From the NCBI RefSeq assembly GCF_020524905.1, contig NZ_JAIVKI010000001.1, positions 62,001 to 126,000 on the forward strand: a DNA stretch of 64,000 nt, read 5' to 3'. A program made the position numbers and the translations under genes. The notes beneath the pieces were generated by a model that worked only from the letters and a program-made list of their open reading frames with translations, was not told the origin of the DNA and ran no database searches. This document shows positions 18,561 to 27,458 of the stretch, one piece after another. Within the stretch, counting starts at the first letter, position 1, and every line of letters begins with the position of its first letter. Origin of the DNA: Microbulbifer variabilis. GTDB taxonomy: Bacteria; Pseudomonadota; Gammaproteobacteria; Pseudomonadales; Cellvibrionaceae.

Positions 18561-19892
18561 TTATCCTTTTGGTCGCCCCACGCAATAATATTCAATCCCA
18601 CTCTCGGCCATATGCAGGGGCTCATAGAGGTTACGGCCATCAAAAATAACCGGATTGTTTAACGCATTAATAACGGCCTGAGCATCAATGGCTTTAAATT
18701 GTTGCCACTCGGTAGCGATAATCAGTGCATCCGCTCCAGATAGTGCAACCTCTTTGGTACCACAGAGGTGCATATCTTCGCGTACACCGTATATCCGTTG
18801 ACACTCCTCCATTGCCTGAGGATCGAAGGCCTGGACCTTTGCACCGCGCTGCCAGAGTTGTTCCATTAAGGTACGGCTGGGTGCCTCGCGCATGTCGTCA
18901 GTGTTGGGTTTAAAAGCAAGTCCCCACAAGGCAAAGGTTTTCCCTTTCAGATCCTCACCAAAATGTTTGGTGATTTTTTGTAGCAGGTAGCTCTTCTGGG
19001 TCTGGTTGCGCTCCTCCACAGCATTCAAAATACCGGGGGATACTCCCATTTGGGTTGCCGTCGATATCAGTGCTTTTACATCTTTGGGGAAACATGAGCC
19101 GCCGTAACCGATGCCCGCGTAGATAAATTGGTAACCAATGCGAGGATCGGAGCCAATACCCTGGCGCACCTGCTCAATATCAGCGCCCACATGGTCGGCG
19201 ATTTGTGCCATTTCATTCATAAAGCTGATCTTGGTGGCCAACATGCAATTAGCTGCGTATTTGGCCAATTCTGCGCTGCGAACATCCATGGTGATGATTT
19301 TTTCATGGTTGCGGTTGAATGGCGCATAGAGTTGGCGTAGGGAGCTTTCTGCGGAGGCGCTGCGGGTGCCAATAATGATACGGTCCGGTCGCATACAGTC
19401 GCTGACCGCAGAGCCCTCTTTGAGGAACTCGGGGTTTGATACCACTTCGAAGGAGATATCTTCGGCGTTGCGCTCAGCTAGCTGATCAGTAATCGCCTTG
19501 CTCACCAAGTCTGCGGTGCCAACGGGAACCGTTGATTTATTCACGATTACTTTAGGGCTTTTCATATAAGTGGCGATAGACCCGGCTACCGCTAGCACAT
19601 GGCGAAGGTCGGCTGAGCCGTCTTCATCCGGAGGAGTGCCTACCGCGATAAAGATGACTTCTCCATGCTCGACGCCGTGTGACGCATCAGTGCTGAAACT
19701 CAGAGTGCCATTTTTCAGGTTGCGCTCTATCAGCGGGGATAAGCCGGGTTCATAGATGGGGATAATCCCTTTTTTCAGGTCTTCGACTTTCTTCTCATCA
19801 ATATCAATGCACAAAATATTGTGGCCAACTTCAGCCAAAACTGCGGCTTGAACTAGTCCTACGTAACCGCTGCCAAATACCGTTACATTCAT
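18561..19892 (-). CDS. ugd: UDP-glucose 6-dehydrogenase
   Basis: It oxidises UDP-glucose to UDP-glucuronate with two NAD+, supplying a sugar acid for surface polysaccharide or LPS. The 443 residues contain the N-terminal NAD-binding motif [19 protein letters not shown] with the acidic LCIDID end of strand 2. The catalytic cysteine is in [16 protein letters not shown] near residue 255-270. The C-terminal UDP-binding domain has [16 protein letters not shown]. Start at 19892 gives [12 protein letters not shown]; the 14 extra codons to 19934 are not family-like. It lies on the minus strand among plus-strand LPS genes, so it has its own promoter. Confidence 0.96.
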   Translation of the reverse strand: MNVTVFGSGYVGLVQAAVLAEVGHNILCIDIDEKKVEDLKKGIIPIYEPGLSPLIERNLKNGTLSFSTDASHGVEHGEVIFIAVGTPPDEDGSADLRHVLAVAGSIATYMKSPKVIVNKSTVPVGTADLVSKAITDQLAERNAEDISFEVVSNPEFLKEGSAVSDCMRPDRIIIGTRSASAESSLRQLYAPFNRNHEKIITMDVRSAELAKYAANCMLATKISFMNEMAQIADHVGADIEQVRQGIGSDPRIGYQFIYAGIGYGGSCFPKDVKALISTATQMGVSPGILNAVEERNQTQKSYLLQKITKHFGEDLKGKTFALWGLAFKPNTDDMREAPSRTLMEQLWQRGAKVQAFDPQAMEECQRIYGVREDMHLCGTKEVALSGADALIIATEWQQFKAIDAQAVINALNNPVIFDGRNLYEPLHMAESGIEYYCVGRPKG

Positions 19893-20081
19893 GAGTATCC
19901 CATTACCTGTCGCTGGAGGGGCTGTGTTGCCCAAAAATCATGCGCGCAAGTGTATCAGATATTGCTACCCTGCCACGGTAGGTACCCGGCATATCTCTTG
20001 TTAGTGTTGTTAGTGGCAAGGGAGGCAAAAGGGAGGCAATAAGTTATGCTTACGGGCTTTTACCAATGGGGTTAACTGGCT

Positions 20082-20972
20082 TTGCAGCTGAAGGTTTGGC
20101 GTTTTCTCGATGGTAACCGGGCGCATGAGAAACAAAGTGCGGCGTTGGTTTGTGGCCTGGGTAAAAGTTTTGACGGGCAGGTTCAGAGTATTGATATCCC
20201 GGCAGGGTTGAGTGCCTCGCGTATCTTCCTGGGACGAGTACAGCAGCTCAACCAGCTGCCCAAACCGGATTTCCTCATTGGTACTGGGCGAAAAAGCCGC
20301 TTGCCGATGTTGGCCGCGCGCCACCGTTTTGGTGGGCGTATTGTGTCGATCAACCGCCCACAGCTGCCGTTTAGCTGGTTTGATTTTGCGATTGTGCCCG
20401 AGCACGACCGGCCGCCGCCTCTGGAGAATATTATTCTCAGTCAGGGCGCCCTGACGGAGCCGTTGCCCGATATAGCTCCAAAAGTTGGAAGGGGATTGAT
20501 ACTGCTCGGTGGTCCGAGTAAACATTATTCTTGGGATATTCAGGCGATTCGCACCCAAATAGCGCCACTATTGAGCCAGCCTCTGGATTGGCAGATTTCT
20601 AATAGCCGCCGAACACCAGGGGGCACATTAGAGGAACTGTCTGGAGATAATGCCAGCCTTGTCGACTGGCACTCTTGTCCCCCCGGTTGGGTTCAGGAAC
20701 AGATGGCGACAGCTGAGCAGATCTGGGTGAGTGAAGACAGTGTTTCCATGCTGTTTGAGTCGCTGCAGAGTCGCGCACGGGTAGGGGTGATCCGGGTTCC
20801 CGGCCGGGGTAAGTCCAATAAGGTCCGTGCCGCGGTGCAAAGGCTGATCGATCAGGGAATGGTCAGTGAACATCTGGAAGAAGTATTGGCCCAGCCAGAG
20901 CGTCAGCCGCTGGACCAGTACCTGCTATGTGCCAGGGCACTATTACGTCGCTGCGGACTCTTGGCAAATTAG
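20082..20972 (+). CDS. ELM1-family (DUF1022) putative glycosyltransferase
   Basis: A 296-residue protein matching the pattern of the mitochondrial fission ELM1-like bacterial family, which resembles GT-B glycosyltransferases. Supporting segments are the N-terminal WRFLDGNRAHEKQSAALVCGL, PDFLIGTGRKSRLPML, SINRPQLPFSWFDFAIVPEHD, the GGPSKHYSW loop, and WVSEDSVSMLFES near the C-terminus, where the donor site would lie. The biochemical activity of bacterial members is not firmly known; the LPS context supports a sugar-transfer role. The TTG start at 20082 is chosen as the first codon giving the family N-terminus, with GGGG upstream; an ATG start is absent. The end overlaps the convergent YrbL-like gene by 4 bases. 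Confidence 0.8.
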   Translation: MQLKVWRFLDGNRAHEKQSAALVCGLGKSFDGQVQSIDIPAGLSASRIFLGRVQQLNQLPKPDFLIGTGRKSRLPMLAARHRFGGRIVSINRPQLPFSWFDFAIVPEHDRPPPLENIILSQGALTEPLPDIAPKVGRGLILLGGPSKHYSWDIQAIRTQIAPLLSQPLDWQISNSRRTPGGTLEELSGDNASLVDWHSCPPGWVQEQMATAEQIWVSEDSVSMLFESLQSRARVGVIRVPGRGKSNKVRAAVQRLIDQGMVSEHLEEVLAQPERQPLDQYLLCARALLRRCGLLAN

Positions 20973-21634
20973 CCTTTCAGGCCGCGTGCCTCAAATTTTC
21001 TCCAGGGTACCTTCTTATCGGAAACCTCCCACTCCACTCGAAGCCACATACGCTGGATACGACGGTGGATATAACGGCTGGCAAAAAAGCGGGAAAATCG
21101 CGGCAGCGGCAGGAAAGAGGCACAACCTAAGCCATCGATAAGGTAGATCTGCAAACGCCCATTTTCTCGACGTAAAACCAGGTTGTGAGCGATTAGGTTT
21201 TTGGTCAGTACTTCGTATTCCAGTAACCAGCCGGCAAATTCTTGCAGCGCCGTACGCACTTCACTATCCAAACCGTGTTTGATTAAGTACTGACGTAGAG
21301 TGGGGGCTGGAGCCCCGCTCTCATCTAAAACCATATCTGTTACAGCCGCTGGTCCGAGGCTGGTCTGCTGAATGCCATACCAGCGAGGCAGGTGTTGCCA
21401 TAGTCCGGTCCGATCCTGCTGTAGTGCTCTCTGACTATAACCCTCCTGCTCGCGCAGGTTATCGTCAAAGCTGTCCAGGCCGCGCCATCGTTTATACCAG
21501 GGGGCCCTATCCAACAGTATCTGAGTGCGCCCTGGGCGCATCACTTTGACACATAAAAGGGAGTCTTGTGGATGCTGGTAGCAAAAGCGATTTCCCCCAC
21601 TGGCGAAGGGCTCACGGTTATTCAAATCTATCAT
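20969..21634 (-). CDS. YrbL-family (PhoP regulatory network) kinase-like protein
   Basis: A 221-residue protein of the PhoP_reg/YrbL type, which has a degenerate protein-kinase-like fold. Visible landmarks are the glycine-rich N-terminus (FASGGNRFCYQHPQDSLLCVKVMRP), where CVKV could be the nucleotide-lysine strand, and the later NLIAHNLVLRR ... YLIDGLGCASFLPL, resembling the HxxN / DG metal region. Members are found in LPS-core clusters and may phosphorylate core sugars, but this is inference. Its 5' end overlaps the end of the GT4 gene (21631) by 4 bases. The two minus-strand genes therefore form a unit. Confidence 0.78.
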   Translation of the reverse strand: MIDLNNREPFASGGNRFCYQHPQDSLLCVKVMRPGRTQILLDRAPWYKRWRGLDSFDDNLREQEGYSQRALQQDRTGLWQHLPRWYGIQQTSLGPAAVTDMVLDESGAPAPTLRQYLIKHGLDSEVRTALQEFAGWLLEYEVLTKNLIAHNLVLRRENGRLQIYLIDGLGCASFLPLPRFSRFFASRYIHRRIQRMWLRVEWEVSDKKVPWRKFEARGLKG

Positions 21635-22755
21635 TGTGCCGCACCCTTTCTGCTGTCGAGCATTGTGCGATAGATTTCCATGGTATGGGCAGCCTGTCGC
21701 TCTAAAGTAAATTCCTCGGTGAGATAAGGTTTCAGCAGGGGAGCGTCCAGTAATTCGAGTGTGCGCTCGAGGAGCATTTGCTGATCCCCTTTATTCACCA
21801 GCCCCTGTGGAAAACAAGCTTGTAGGGATTCGGCTGGGCCACCGATGTCATAACCGATAATCGGTGCGCCTATCGCAGCCGCTTCGATCACCGTGCGTCC
21901 AAATGGCTCCGGGCGCTGCGAGAGGTTGAAAACCAGAGCAGACTGTTTATACCAGTAGCGGATATCAGAGCGGTGCCCAACAAAGCTGATGTGATCCCCA
22001 ATACCCAGCTTTTGCACTTTCTCTTTTAGCTCTTGTTCGTAATGGACCTTATTCGCTTCGCTGCCACCGAGGATTATTCCATGAATATGGGGGTTTACAG
22101 GAGCGAGCTTGGCAATTAGCTCAATAAAATCTTCCTGGCCTTTCCAGCGGGTCAAGCGCCCCGGCAATAATAGCCAGCGCTTTCCCTGGAGCTGCGGAAA
22201 CTCGCTGCATGTCTGTTCCAACCAGTCAGCCGGAAGACTTATCCCTGGGTGAAACTCGGCGGTATCCACCCCTCGGTAGACAATCTGAGGGGGCCTCTGC
22301 AGGTCTTTGGGATAGTTCTCCAGCAGGTAATCGTTTACGCATCGGGAGATGGCGATAACCTGTTCGGTTTTCGCCATAATTGCGCTGTAGCGGTTGATGG
22401 AGTAGAGCCCATGTGCGGTGCTCAGCAGCCTGGGGCGGCTATGCTTAGGCATTTTTTTCCAGGCCAGGTAAGTAAGCCAGGCCGGCACTCGGGAGCGAAC
22501 GTGCAGAATGTCCGCATTGAGTTCATGCAGCAGCCTACGCAGAGGGCGTACCTGTAGCAGGCTGGTAAGGGACTTTTTGTGGATTGGTAAGGTGATATGC
22601 TGTGAGCCTTCGCGCTGCAGCTGCTCCACCATACGGCCACCATTGGAAATGACAATGGATTGGTGTCCTGCTCGGACCAGTGCACGGGCAAAATCCACGG
22701 TTCCGCGTTCAACTCCGCCCGAGTTCAAGGCGGGCAGTAGTTGCACAACTTTCAA
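21631..22755 (-). CDS. GT4-family glycosyltransferase
   Basis: A 374-residue retaining GT-B glycosyltransferase, probably adding a sugar to the LPS core or a capsule precursor on the cytoplasmic face. The N-terminal domain begins LKVVQLLPALNSGGVERGTVDFA with the acceptor-side glycine loop. The C-terminal donor domain has LLPGRLTRWKGQEDFIE near 190 and the EX7E motif in RPEPFGRTVIEAAAIGAP near 290-310. The open frame continues to 23220, but that extension runs antiparallel through waaA and has no family sequence. A TTG at 22755 with GGAG eight bases upstream gives the expected N-terminus. It is transcribed divergently from waaA. Confidence 0.88.
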   Translation of the reverse strand: MKVVQLLPALNSGGVERGTVDFARALVRAGHQSIVISNGGRMVEQLQREGSQHITLPIHKKSLTSLLQVRPLRRLLHELNADILHVRSRVPAWLTYLAWKKMPKHSRPRLLSTAHGLYSINRYSAIMAKTEQVIAISRCVNDYLLENYPKDLQRPPQIVYRGVDTAEFHPGISLPADWLEQTCSEFPQLQGKRWLLLPGRLTRWKGQEDFIELIAKLAPVNPHIHGIILGGSEANKVHYEQELKEKVQKLGIGDHISFVGHRSDIRYWYKQSALVFNLSQRPEPFGRTVIEAAAIGAPIIGYDIGGPAESLQACFPQGLVNKGDQQMLLERTLELLDAPLLKPYLTEEFTLERQAAHTMEIYRTMLDSRKGAAQ

Positions 22756-22921
22756 GTGACCAGCTCCGAGTAACCAAGAAGAAAATGTTCTGCCAATGAT
22801 ATGATGACCAGGCCTTGGTTTCCTGGCAGAAGACTCATTATATGCAGTGAAGCCTAATCCAGTACAGTTGGTGGTACAGCCTACCAGCATTTGTTTACTT
22901 CTTGTGAAACCCTTTTTGTCG

Positions 22922-24217
22922 ATGCGAGTCCTGTATACCTTTATTTTTCGAGCGGCGATTCCGTTTGTTTTGTTGCGTCTTTGGTGGCGTGGTCGCAGCC
23001 AGCCCGAGTATCGGCAGCGCCTTGGAGAGCGGCTGGGAAAAGTGCCGGAACGCCTCAGCCGGACACCGCTGCTTTGGGTACACTCAGTTTCCGTGGGCGA
23101 AACACTGGCGGCGATACCGGTGATTGCCCAGCTAGCGGCTCGCCATCCCCATTGGCAGTGGTTGGTGACAACGAGCACTCCCACTGGCTCAGAGCGCGTG
23201 ACCGAGGCGTTGCGCCCCATTCTTGGCGGCCGTCTGCTGCACTACTACCTGCCCTATGATCTTCCCGAATGCCTGACTCCATTCCTGCAGGCCTTGCGTC
23301 CAAATATGCTGGTGATTGTGGAAACTGAACTGTGGCCGAACCTTCTGCATCTCTGCAAACAACACAATATTCCCTCATTGTTGGCCAATGCCCGGCTCAG
23401 CGAGAAATCTGCCCGCGGCTATGGGAAGCTGCCGAGGCTTACCCGGTCGATGTTGGCTGACCTGGACAGGGTTGTCGCCCAATATGATGTCGATGCCCAG
23501 CGATTTATCGATTTAGGCTTGCCTTCCCAGCGGGTGCAGGCCAGTGGCAATATCAAGTTTGACCTGGATATCGATTTGGGGCTGGCTAGTGAGGCTCAGG
23601 TTCTGGCTCACCAGTGGCGTGGCCCAAAGGGGCGTAAGGTGTGGCTGGCGGCCAGTACTCACGCTGGTGAGGATGAAATTATCCTGGATGCTTACAACGT
23701 GCTGGTCGAAACCTTTGCAGATTTACTTCTGGTATTGGTCCCCCGACACCCCCAGCGTTTTGATAGTGTTGCGCGACTCTGTCAGGAGCGAGGCTTCAGA
23801 GTGACTAGGCGCAGTGAGGGGCGGGCGCCATCCGCCCGCGATCAAATACTCCTGGGGGATACCATGGGAGAGTTACTGCGCTTCTTTGGTGCCTGCGATA
23901 TGGCCTTTGTGGGTGGCAGTCTGGTCCCCGTCGGCGGGCACAATATGATTGAGCCAGCGGCCTGGGGAGTTCCTGTTGTGTGTGGGCCTTTCCTGCATAA
24001 CTTCGCTACGGTTGCCCAGCTATTGAAAGCTGCAGGCGGTATGGAAATTGCCGAAGATGCAGCCGCTTTAGCTACTCAGCTGAAGAATTGGTTAAAAAAT
24101 GACCATGAACGTATCTCTGCAGGCCAGCGCGGTAAGGATGTCGCTCAGGAAAACAGCGGCGCTTTGCAGCGTCTGTTGGATGAAATTGAAGGCTTGATGC
24201 CTGGTTTGGAGGACTAG
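22922..24217 (+). CDS. waaA: 3-deoxy-D-manno-octulosonic acid (Kdo) transferase
   Basis: An inner-membrane-associated GT30 enzyme that adds Kdo to the lipid IVA precursor, essential for LPS core assembly. The 431 residues begin with a membrane anchor (MRVLYTFIFRAAIPFVLLRLWW). The conserved acceptor-site HSVSVGETLAA carries the catalytic Glu near residue 62. VETELWPNLL lies near residue 140, and the donor-domain segments LVPRHPQRF and FVGGSLVPVGGHNMIEPAAWG lie near 275 and 340. E. coli WaaA is 425 residues. The frame is open from 22847, but the family N-terminus is at 22922; no strong RBS was seen. It is divergent from the GT4 gene and convergent with tolC. Confidence 0.94.
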   Translation: MRVLYTFIFRAAIPFVLLRLWWRGRSQPEYRQRLGERLGKVPERLSRTPLLWVHSVSVGETLAAIPVIAQLAARHPHWQWLVTTSTPTGSERVTEALRPILGGRLLHYYLPYDLPECLTPFLQALRPNMLVIVETELWPNLLHLCKQHNIPSLLANARLSEKSARGYGKLPRLTRSMLADLDRVVAQYDVDAQRFIDLGLPSQRVQASGNIKFDLDIDLGLASEAQVLAHQWRGPKGRKVWLAASTHAGEDEIILDAYNVLVETFADLLLVLVPRHPQRFDSVARLCQERGFRVTRRSEGRAPSARDQILLGDTMGELLRFFGACDMAFVGGSLVPVGGHNMIEPAAWGVPVVCGPFLHNFATVAQLLKAAGGMEIAEDAAALATQLKNWLKNDHERISAGQRGKDVAQENSGALQRLLDEIEGLMPGLED

Positions 24218-24241
24218 TGAGTGGATTTATATCCACTCACT
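24216..24241. terminator. Long perfect hairpin between waaA and tolC
   Basis: An 11-bp perfect stem (AGTGAGTGGAT / ATCCACTCACT) with a four-base loop begins inside the waaA stop codon. It lies 10 bases beyond the end of the convergent tolC. There is no T tract; it probably serves as a shared end structure for both transcripts. Confidence 0.6.
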
Positions 24242-24251
24242 AAAGTCGAGT

Positions 24252-25775
24252 TTACTTGGAAGGACCGGCGGCGCCGGCTTCGGCAACACGGGATACATGG
24301 CGTGTTGGGTTCAGCATGGTGTCCAGTTCCTGCAGGTCTTTGGGTGACAGCAGGCCCGCCACTTGCTTGAGGCTCAGGGTGTTAAGAATGTAGTCGTAGA
24401 GGGCATTGGCATAATCCGTCTGTGACTGGAACAGAGTGCGCTGAGCCAGCAATACATCGACGATATTTCGCGTGCCCACTTCATAGCCCGCCTGAGTTGC
24501 TTCTAGGGCGCTTTTGGCGGAAACCACTGCCTGTTGCCGAGCCGATACGCGGGATACATCGGTGACTACCGCGCGGTGCAGGGTGCGGGTGGTCTGGATG
24601 GTATTACGCTCGGTCAGGTTGCGCAGATCCTGGGCCTGGAAGGATAGGTTGCGCGCCTCACGGCGATTGGCGCTGAGCAGACCGCCGGTGTAGATGGGGA
24701 TATTCAGAGAGATCGCAGCGGCTGACTCGCGATTATCTAAATCGAGAGGGAATGTTTCATCTTGCTCCAGTTCTGGAAAGTTCTCATACATTACTCGTTC
24801 GCGAACATCACCATTTCTTGTAAATTTGTTGTAAGAAAGAGAACCTGTCAGTGTGGGCAGGTGTTCGCTAGCAGCAGCACGGGCATTGTAGCGGGCTGCC
24901 TCGGCATTAAGGCGTGAGGCTTTCAAGGTGAAGTTATTGGCCAGGGCAAAATCGACCCAGTCGGCGCGATCTGCGGGCACCGGTGGAGCCACTTGAAAGC
25001 TCTCTACCAGCGGCGCAACTTCATCGTGGTAGCCACCAGTAAGCACCGAGAGGGCATCGAAGTTACTGAGCAGGCTATCCTGAGCGGTGAGACGTCGTGC
25101 TACAGAGCTGTCGTAGGCGGCTTGGGAGTCATACACATCGGTAATAGCGGTCAGGCCCACTTCAAAGCGCTGCTGGGTCTGTTCCAGCTGCTTGGCCAGA
25201 GCTTTTTCTTCAGAGACGGCTGCTTCTAGTACATCAAAGGCCCGCAACACATCGAAGTAGGCGGTAGCTACACGGATCATCATATCCTGCTGGTTGGCGC
25301 TATATTCTGCCGTGGCCAGTTCGGTTAGCTTCTTGCCTTGCTGATAGCCAAACCAGGCGGGAGCATCAAAGATAGCCTGGCTTAGTGTCGCATTATATGT
25401 TCTGTCTTGGGTGGTACCTGTTGTTCGAGTAAGAAACTCAACCAATTCTAGTTGGTCCACATTTTCATCTGGATCAACATCAATAGGTGCAACCTGATTT
25501 AACTGATCGTATTGGTGCCTTCTTTTAGCTTCGATAAAGGCATTCACCTGCGGCAACAGAGGAGCGCGCAGCTGGTTTTTAGCTTCAACCCCAGCGTGGT
25601 AGGCGGCGCGATCTGCGGCTAACTGGGGATCGTTATCCAGCGCCTGCATATAGATGTCCCACAGGGTGTCGGCCTGGGCCTGCATGGCGCCGAAGCCCAG
25701 CAGGGTTGCGGCGATCAGTTTCTTCAGTGGACGCAACTGGCGGCCTCGCGACTCTTTGCGGTTACTTCTTTTCAT
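24252..25775 (-). CDS. tolC: TolC-family outer-membrane efflux/secretion channel
   Basis: An outer-membrane trimeric channel subunit that connects to inner-membrane pumps or type I secretion systems. The 507 residues begin with a basic region and a Sec signal (LIAATLLGFGAMQAQA, cleavage about residue 37), followed by TLWDIYMQALDNDPQLAA, the usual mature start. Two OEP repeats follow, with heptad-rich helices (ATAYFDVLRAFDVLEAAVSEEKALAKQLEQTQQRFEVGLTAITDV and its counterpart GYEVGTRNIVDVLLAQRTLFQSQTDY written here only as landmarks near residues 150 and 420). Start at 25775: AGGAAG lies 9 bases upstream; the TTG at 25784 abuts it. No pump genes are adjacent, so it is a stand-alone TolC that could serve several systems. 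Confidence 0.92.
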   Translation of the reverse strand: MKRSNRKESRGRQLRPLKKLIAATLLGFGAMQAQADTLWDIYMQALDNDPQLAADRAAYHAGVEAKNQLRAPLLPQVNAFIEAKRRHQYDQLNQVAPIDVDPDENVDQLELVEFLTRTTGTTQDRTYNATLSQAIFDAPAWFGYQQGKKLTELATAEYSANQQDMMIRVATAYFDVLRAFDVLEAAVSEEKALAKQLEQTQQRFEVGLTAITDVYDSQAAYDSSVARRLTAQDSLLSNFDALSVLTGGYHDEVAPLVESFQVAPPVPADRADWVDFALANNFTLKASRLNAEAARYNARAAASEHLPTLTGSLSYNKFTRNGDVRERVMYENFPELEQDETFPLDLDNRESAAAISLNIPIYTGGLLSANRREARNLSFQAQDLRNLTERNTIQTTRTLHRAVVTDVSRVSARQQAVVSAKSALEATQAGYEVGTRNIVDVLLAQRTLFQSQTDYANALYDYILNTLSLKQVAGLLSPKDLQELDTMLNPTRHVSRVAEAGAAGPSK

Positions 25776-26130
25776 CGGTTTCAACTTCCTGTGGCGGGTG
25801 CGGTCTTCAAGCTTCTGTCAGTTATTTGGAGCGGCACTCGAGTTGTTATTCTCGGTGGGTTCCTTTGGCTCGCATTGTCTGATGGCGCTGCCAGTCTCCC
25901 CAATTAGCAGTCGCGAGAGTGTACCCGCGGCTAGTCTAAGCGTCGAGGCGACGCTTTCGGCTTTTTGGTATATCTTCGTTAAACCGACGCGAATGTGCGT
26001 TTACCGGTAACTGCCTGGCAGTATCAGGGCAGCATTGAATAGGGCAATGGCCCTACATTGCAATAGACGCGCCATCGAAGTATTTGGATGCGGCAAAAAT
26101 TGTGCAGGATAAGGCAAGGACCTGTGGCAC
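25776..26130. other. Divergent promoter region between tolC and the PqiA/LetA genes
   Basis: About 355 bases without a supported gene. It must hold promoters for tolC (minus) and the paraquat-inducible-type genes (plus). A perfect 8-bp hairpin (AAGCGTCG / CGACGCTT, 25938-25956) followed by a T-rich stretch could attenuate plus-strand transcription or be an operator. No confident -10/-35 pair was picked. Confidence 0.4.
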
Positions 26131-26781
26131 ATGGATCAGCTGCGCAACAAAAAGCCGATACCTTGGCAGCGTGCCTGCCATGAGTGTGACCTGCTTTTGA
26201 CTGGTGGCTTGGCACCGCCCGGTCAAAAGTTGGTTTGTCCGCGTTGTCGTTGCACCTTACACCGCAACGGTAATCACAGTGTTTATTACACCATTGCGCT
26301 GAGCCTGACGGGGCTGCTGCTATTTATTCCCTCTGCCAGCCTACCGCTTCTCAGGTTCTCGCTTTTCTCTTTCGGTGCCGATAATACCCTACTGAACGGC
26401 GTTTACTCCCTGTATAAGGCGGGTTTTATCTGGCTGGCATCGTTGGTGCTGTTTTGCAGTGTGCTGGCTCCTTTGGGGAAATTCCTACTGCTGTTGTTTA
26501 TCTGCTGTGGCAGTGCCTGGAAGTTTTTGGATCGGGCGGTTGCCTTTACGGTGCGCTGGTACCAGCACATCAAGGAGTGGGGCATGCTGGATGTCTATAT
26601 GCTGGGCATCCTGGTGGCGCTAATCAAATTAAGGGATCTGGGAAAAATGGATGTGGAACCGGGTCTCTATTGTTTTGGTGCCATGATGTTGGTGGCAAAC
26701 CTCTCCTCTCTCAGTTTCGACCAAAATGCTATTTGGCAACGTATGGCGTTGCGGCGCGCCTTACGCGAGGCAGCCCTATGA
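26131..26781 (+). CDS. PqiA/LetA-type membrane protein, first half-size copy
   Basis: An inner-membrane protein of the paraquat-inducible protein A family, 216 residues. It starts with a rubredoxin-like zinc ribbon of two CxxC pairs (CHEC near residue 16, CPRC near 36), then four hydrophobic segments, the first YYTIALSLTGLLLFIPSASLPLL. PqiA and LetA partner MCE-domain tubes that move phospholipids between membranes. In E. coli LetA two such halves are fused in one chain; here they are separate genes. The stop codon overlaps the ATG of the next gene (ATGA), indicating coupled translation. Confidence 0.88.
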   Translation: MDQLRNKKPIPWQRACHECDLLLTGGLAPPGQKLVCPRCRCTLHRNGNHSVYYTIALSLTGLLLFIPSASLPLLRFSLFSFGADNTLLNGVYSLYKAGFIWLASLVLFCSVLAPLGKFLLLLFICCGSAWKFLDRAVAFTVRWYQHIKEWGMLDVYMLGILVALIKLRDLGKMDVEPGLYCFGAMMLVANLSSLSFDQNAIWQRMALRRALREAAL

Positions 26782-27458
26782 GTGCCCTGCAGAAAGCGCT
26801 CAAGAAGGGAATGACCAGTTGCCTGAGCTGCCATCAGCTGGTCATTTTACCGGCTAATGGTGGGCATTGTCGCTGCCCCCGCTGTGGTGCCAGTGTGCAC
26901 GGGCGTATTGATGGCAGTTTGATGCTCACCTGGGCGCTGACGATTACCGGGGCTCTGTTGTTATTGCCGGCAAATATCTTGCCGATCATGAGTGCTATTT
27001 ATCTCGGCGCCGGGGAGCCCAGCACCATTATCAGCGGTGTGATGCAGCTTTATAACAGCGGTATGTGGGGGATTGCCCTAATTGTTTTTGTGGCCAGTAT
27101 TGCCGTACCGGTAATGAAATTGCTGGGTTTGATACTGCTATTAGTGCAGATTCAGCTGCGATTGCATTTTGTGCCGACCCAGGCGATGAAAATTTATCGG
27201 GTGGTTTCCGGGATCGGACGTTGGTCTCTATTGGACCTATTTATGATCTCGATTCTCGCGGCCCTGGTGGATATGGGATTTATCGCGCAGGTTGCTGCCG
27301 GCCCAGGCAGTACGGCCTTTGCCTCGGTGGTGGTGATCACCATGCTGGCGGCGCGTTCTTTCGACCCGCGTTTGATTTGGGATGCACACGACGGCGATCT
27401 GTATGCAACCGCCGTAGAGCCGGAAACGGCTCACAGGAGTGCGGCAGAAAATGGCTGA
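26778..27458 (+). CDS. PqiA/LetA-type membrane protein, second half-size copy
   Basis: A 226-residue PqiA-domain protein starting at the ATG that overlaps the previous stop. The zinc ribbon is CLSC (residues 15-18) with CPRC near residue 36. Four membrane segments follow, the first LTWALTITGALLLLPANILPIM, with the family landmark GRWSLLDLFMISILAALV. It is similar in plan but not identical to the preceding protein, so the pair likely forms a heterodimer equal to one LetA. The open frame starts far upstream at 26454, but that part overlaps the first gene in another frame. The MCE gene begins inside its last codons. Confidence 0.88.
   Translation: MSALQKALKKGMTSCLSCHQLVILPANGGHCRCPRCGASVHGRIDGSLMLTWALTITGALLLLPANILPIMSAIYLGAGEPSTIISGVMQLYNSGMWGIALIVFVASIAVPVMKLLGLILLLVQIQLRLHFVPTQAMKIYRVVSGIGRWSLLDLFMISILAALVDMGFIAQVAAGPGSTAFASVVVITMLAARSFDPRLIWDAHDGDLYATAVEPETAHRSAAENG

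Noticed and set aside
22756..23220. The upstream extension of the GT4 frame on the minus strand
   Set aside because: It runs antiparallel through waaA, lacks family sequence, and a TTG with GGAG upstream supports 22755 as start.
25654..26010. A 118-residue plus-strand frame over the tolC start
   Set aside because: It is antisense to the tolC signal peptide and promoter region, with no RBS or family.
26454..26777. The N-terminal extension of the second PqiA-type frame
   Set aside because: It lies in another frame of the first PqiA-type gene; the overlapping ATGA start explains the real gene.
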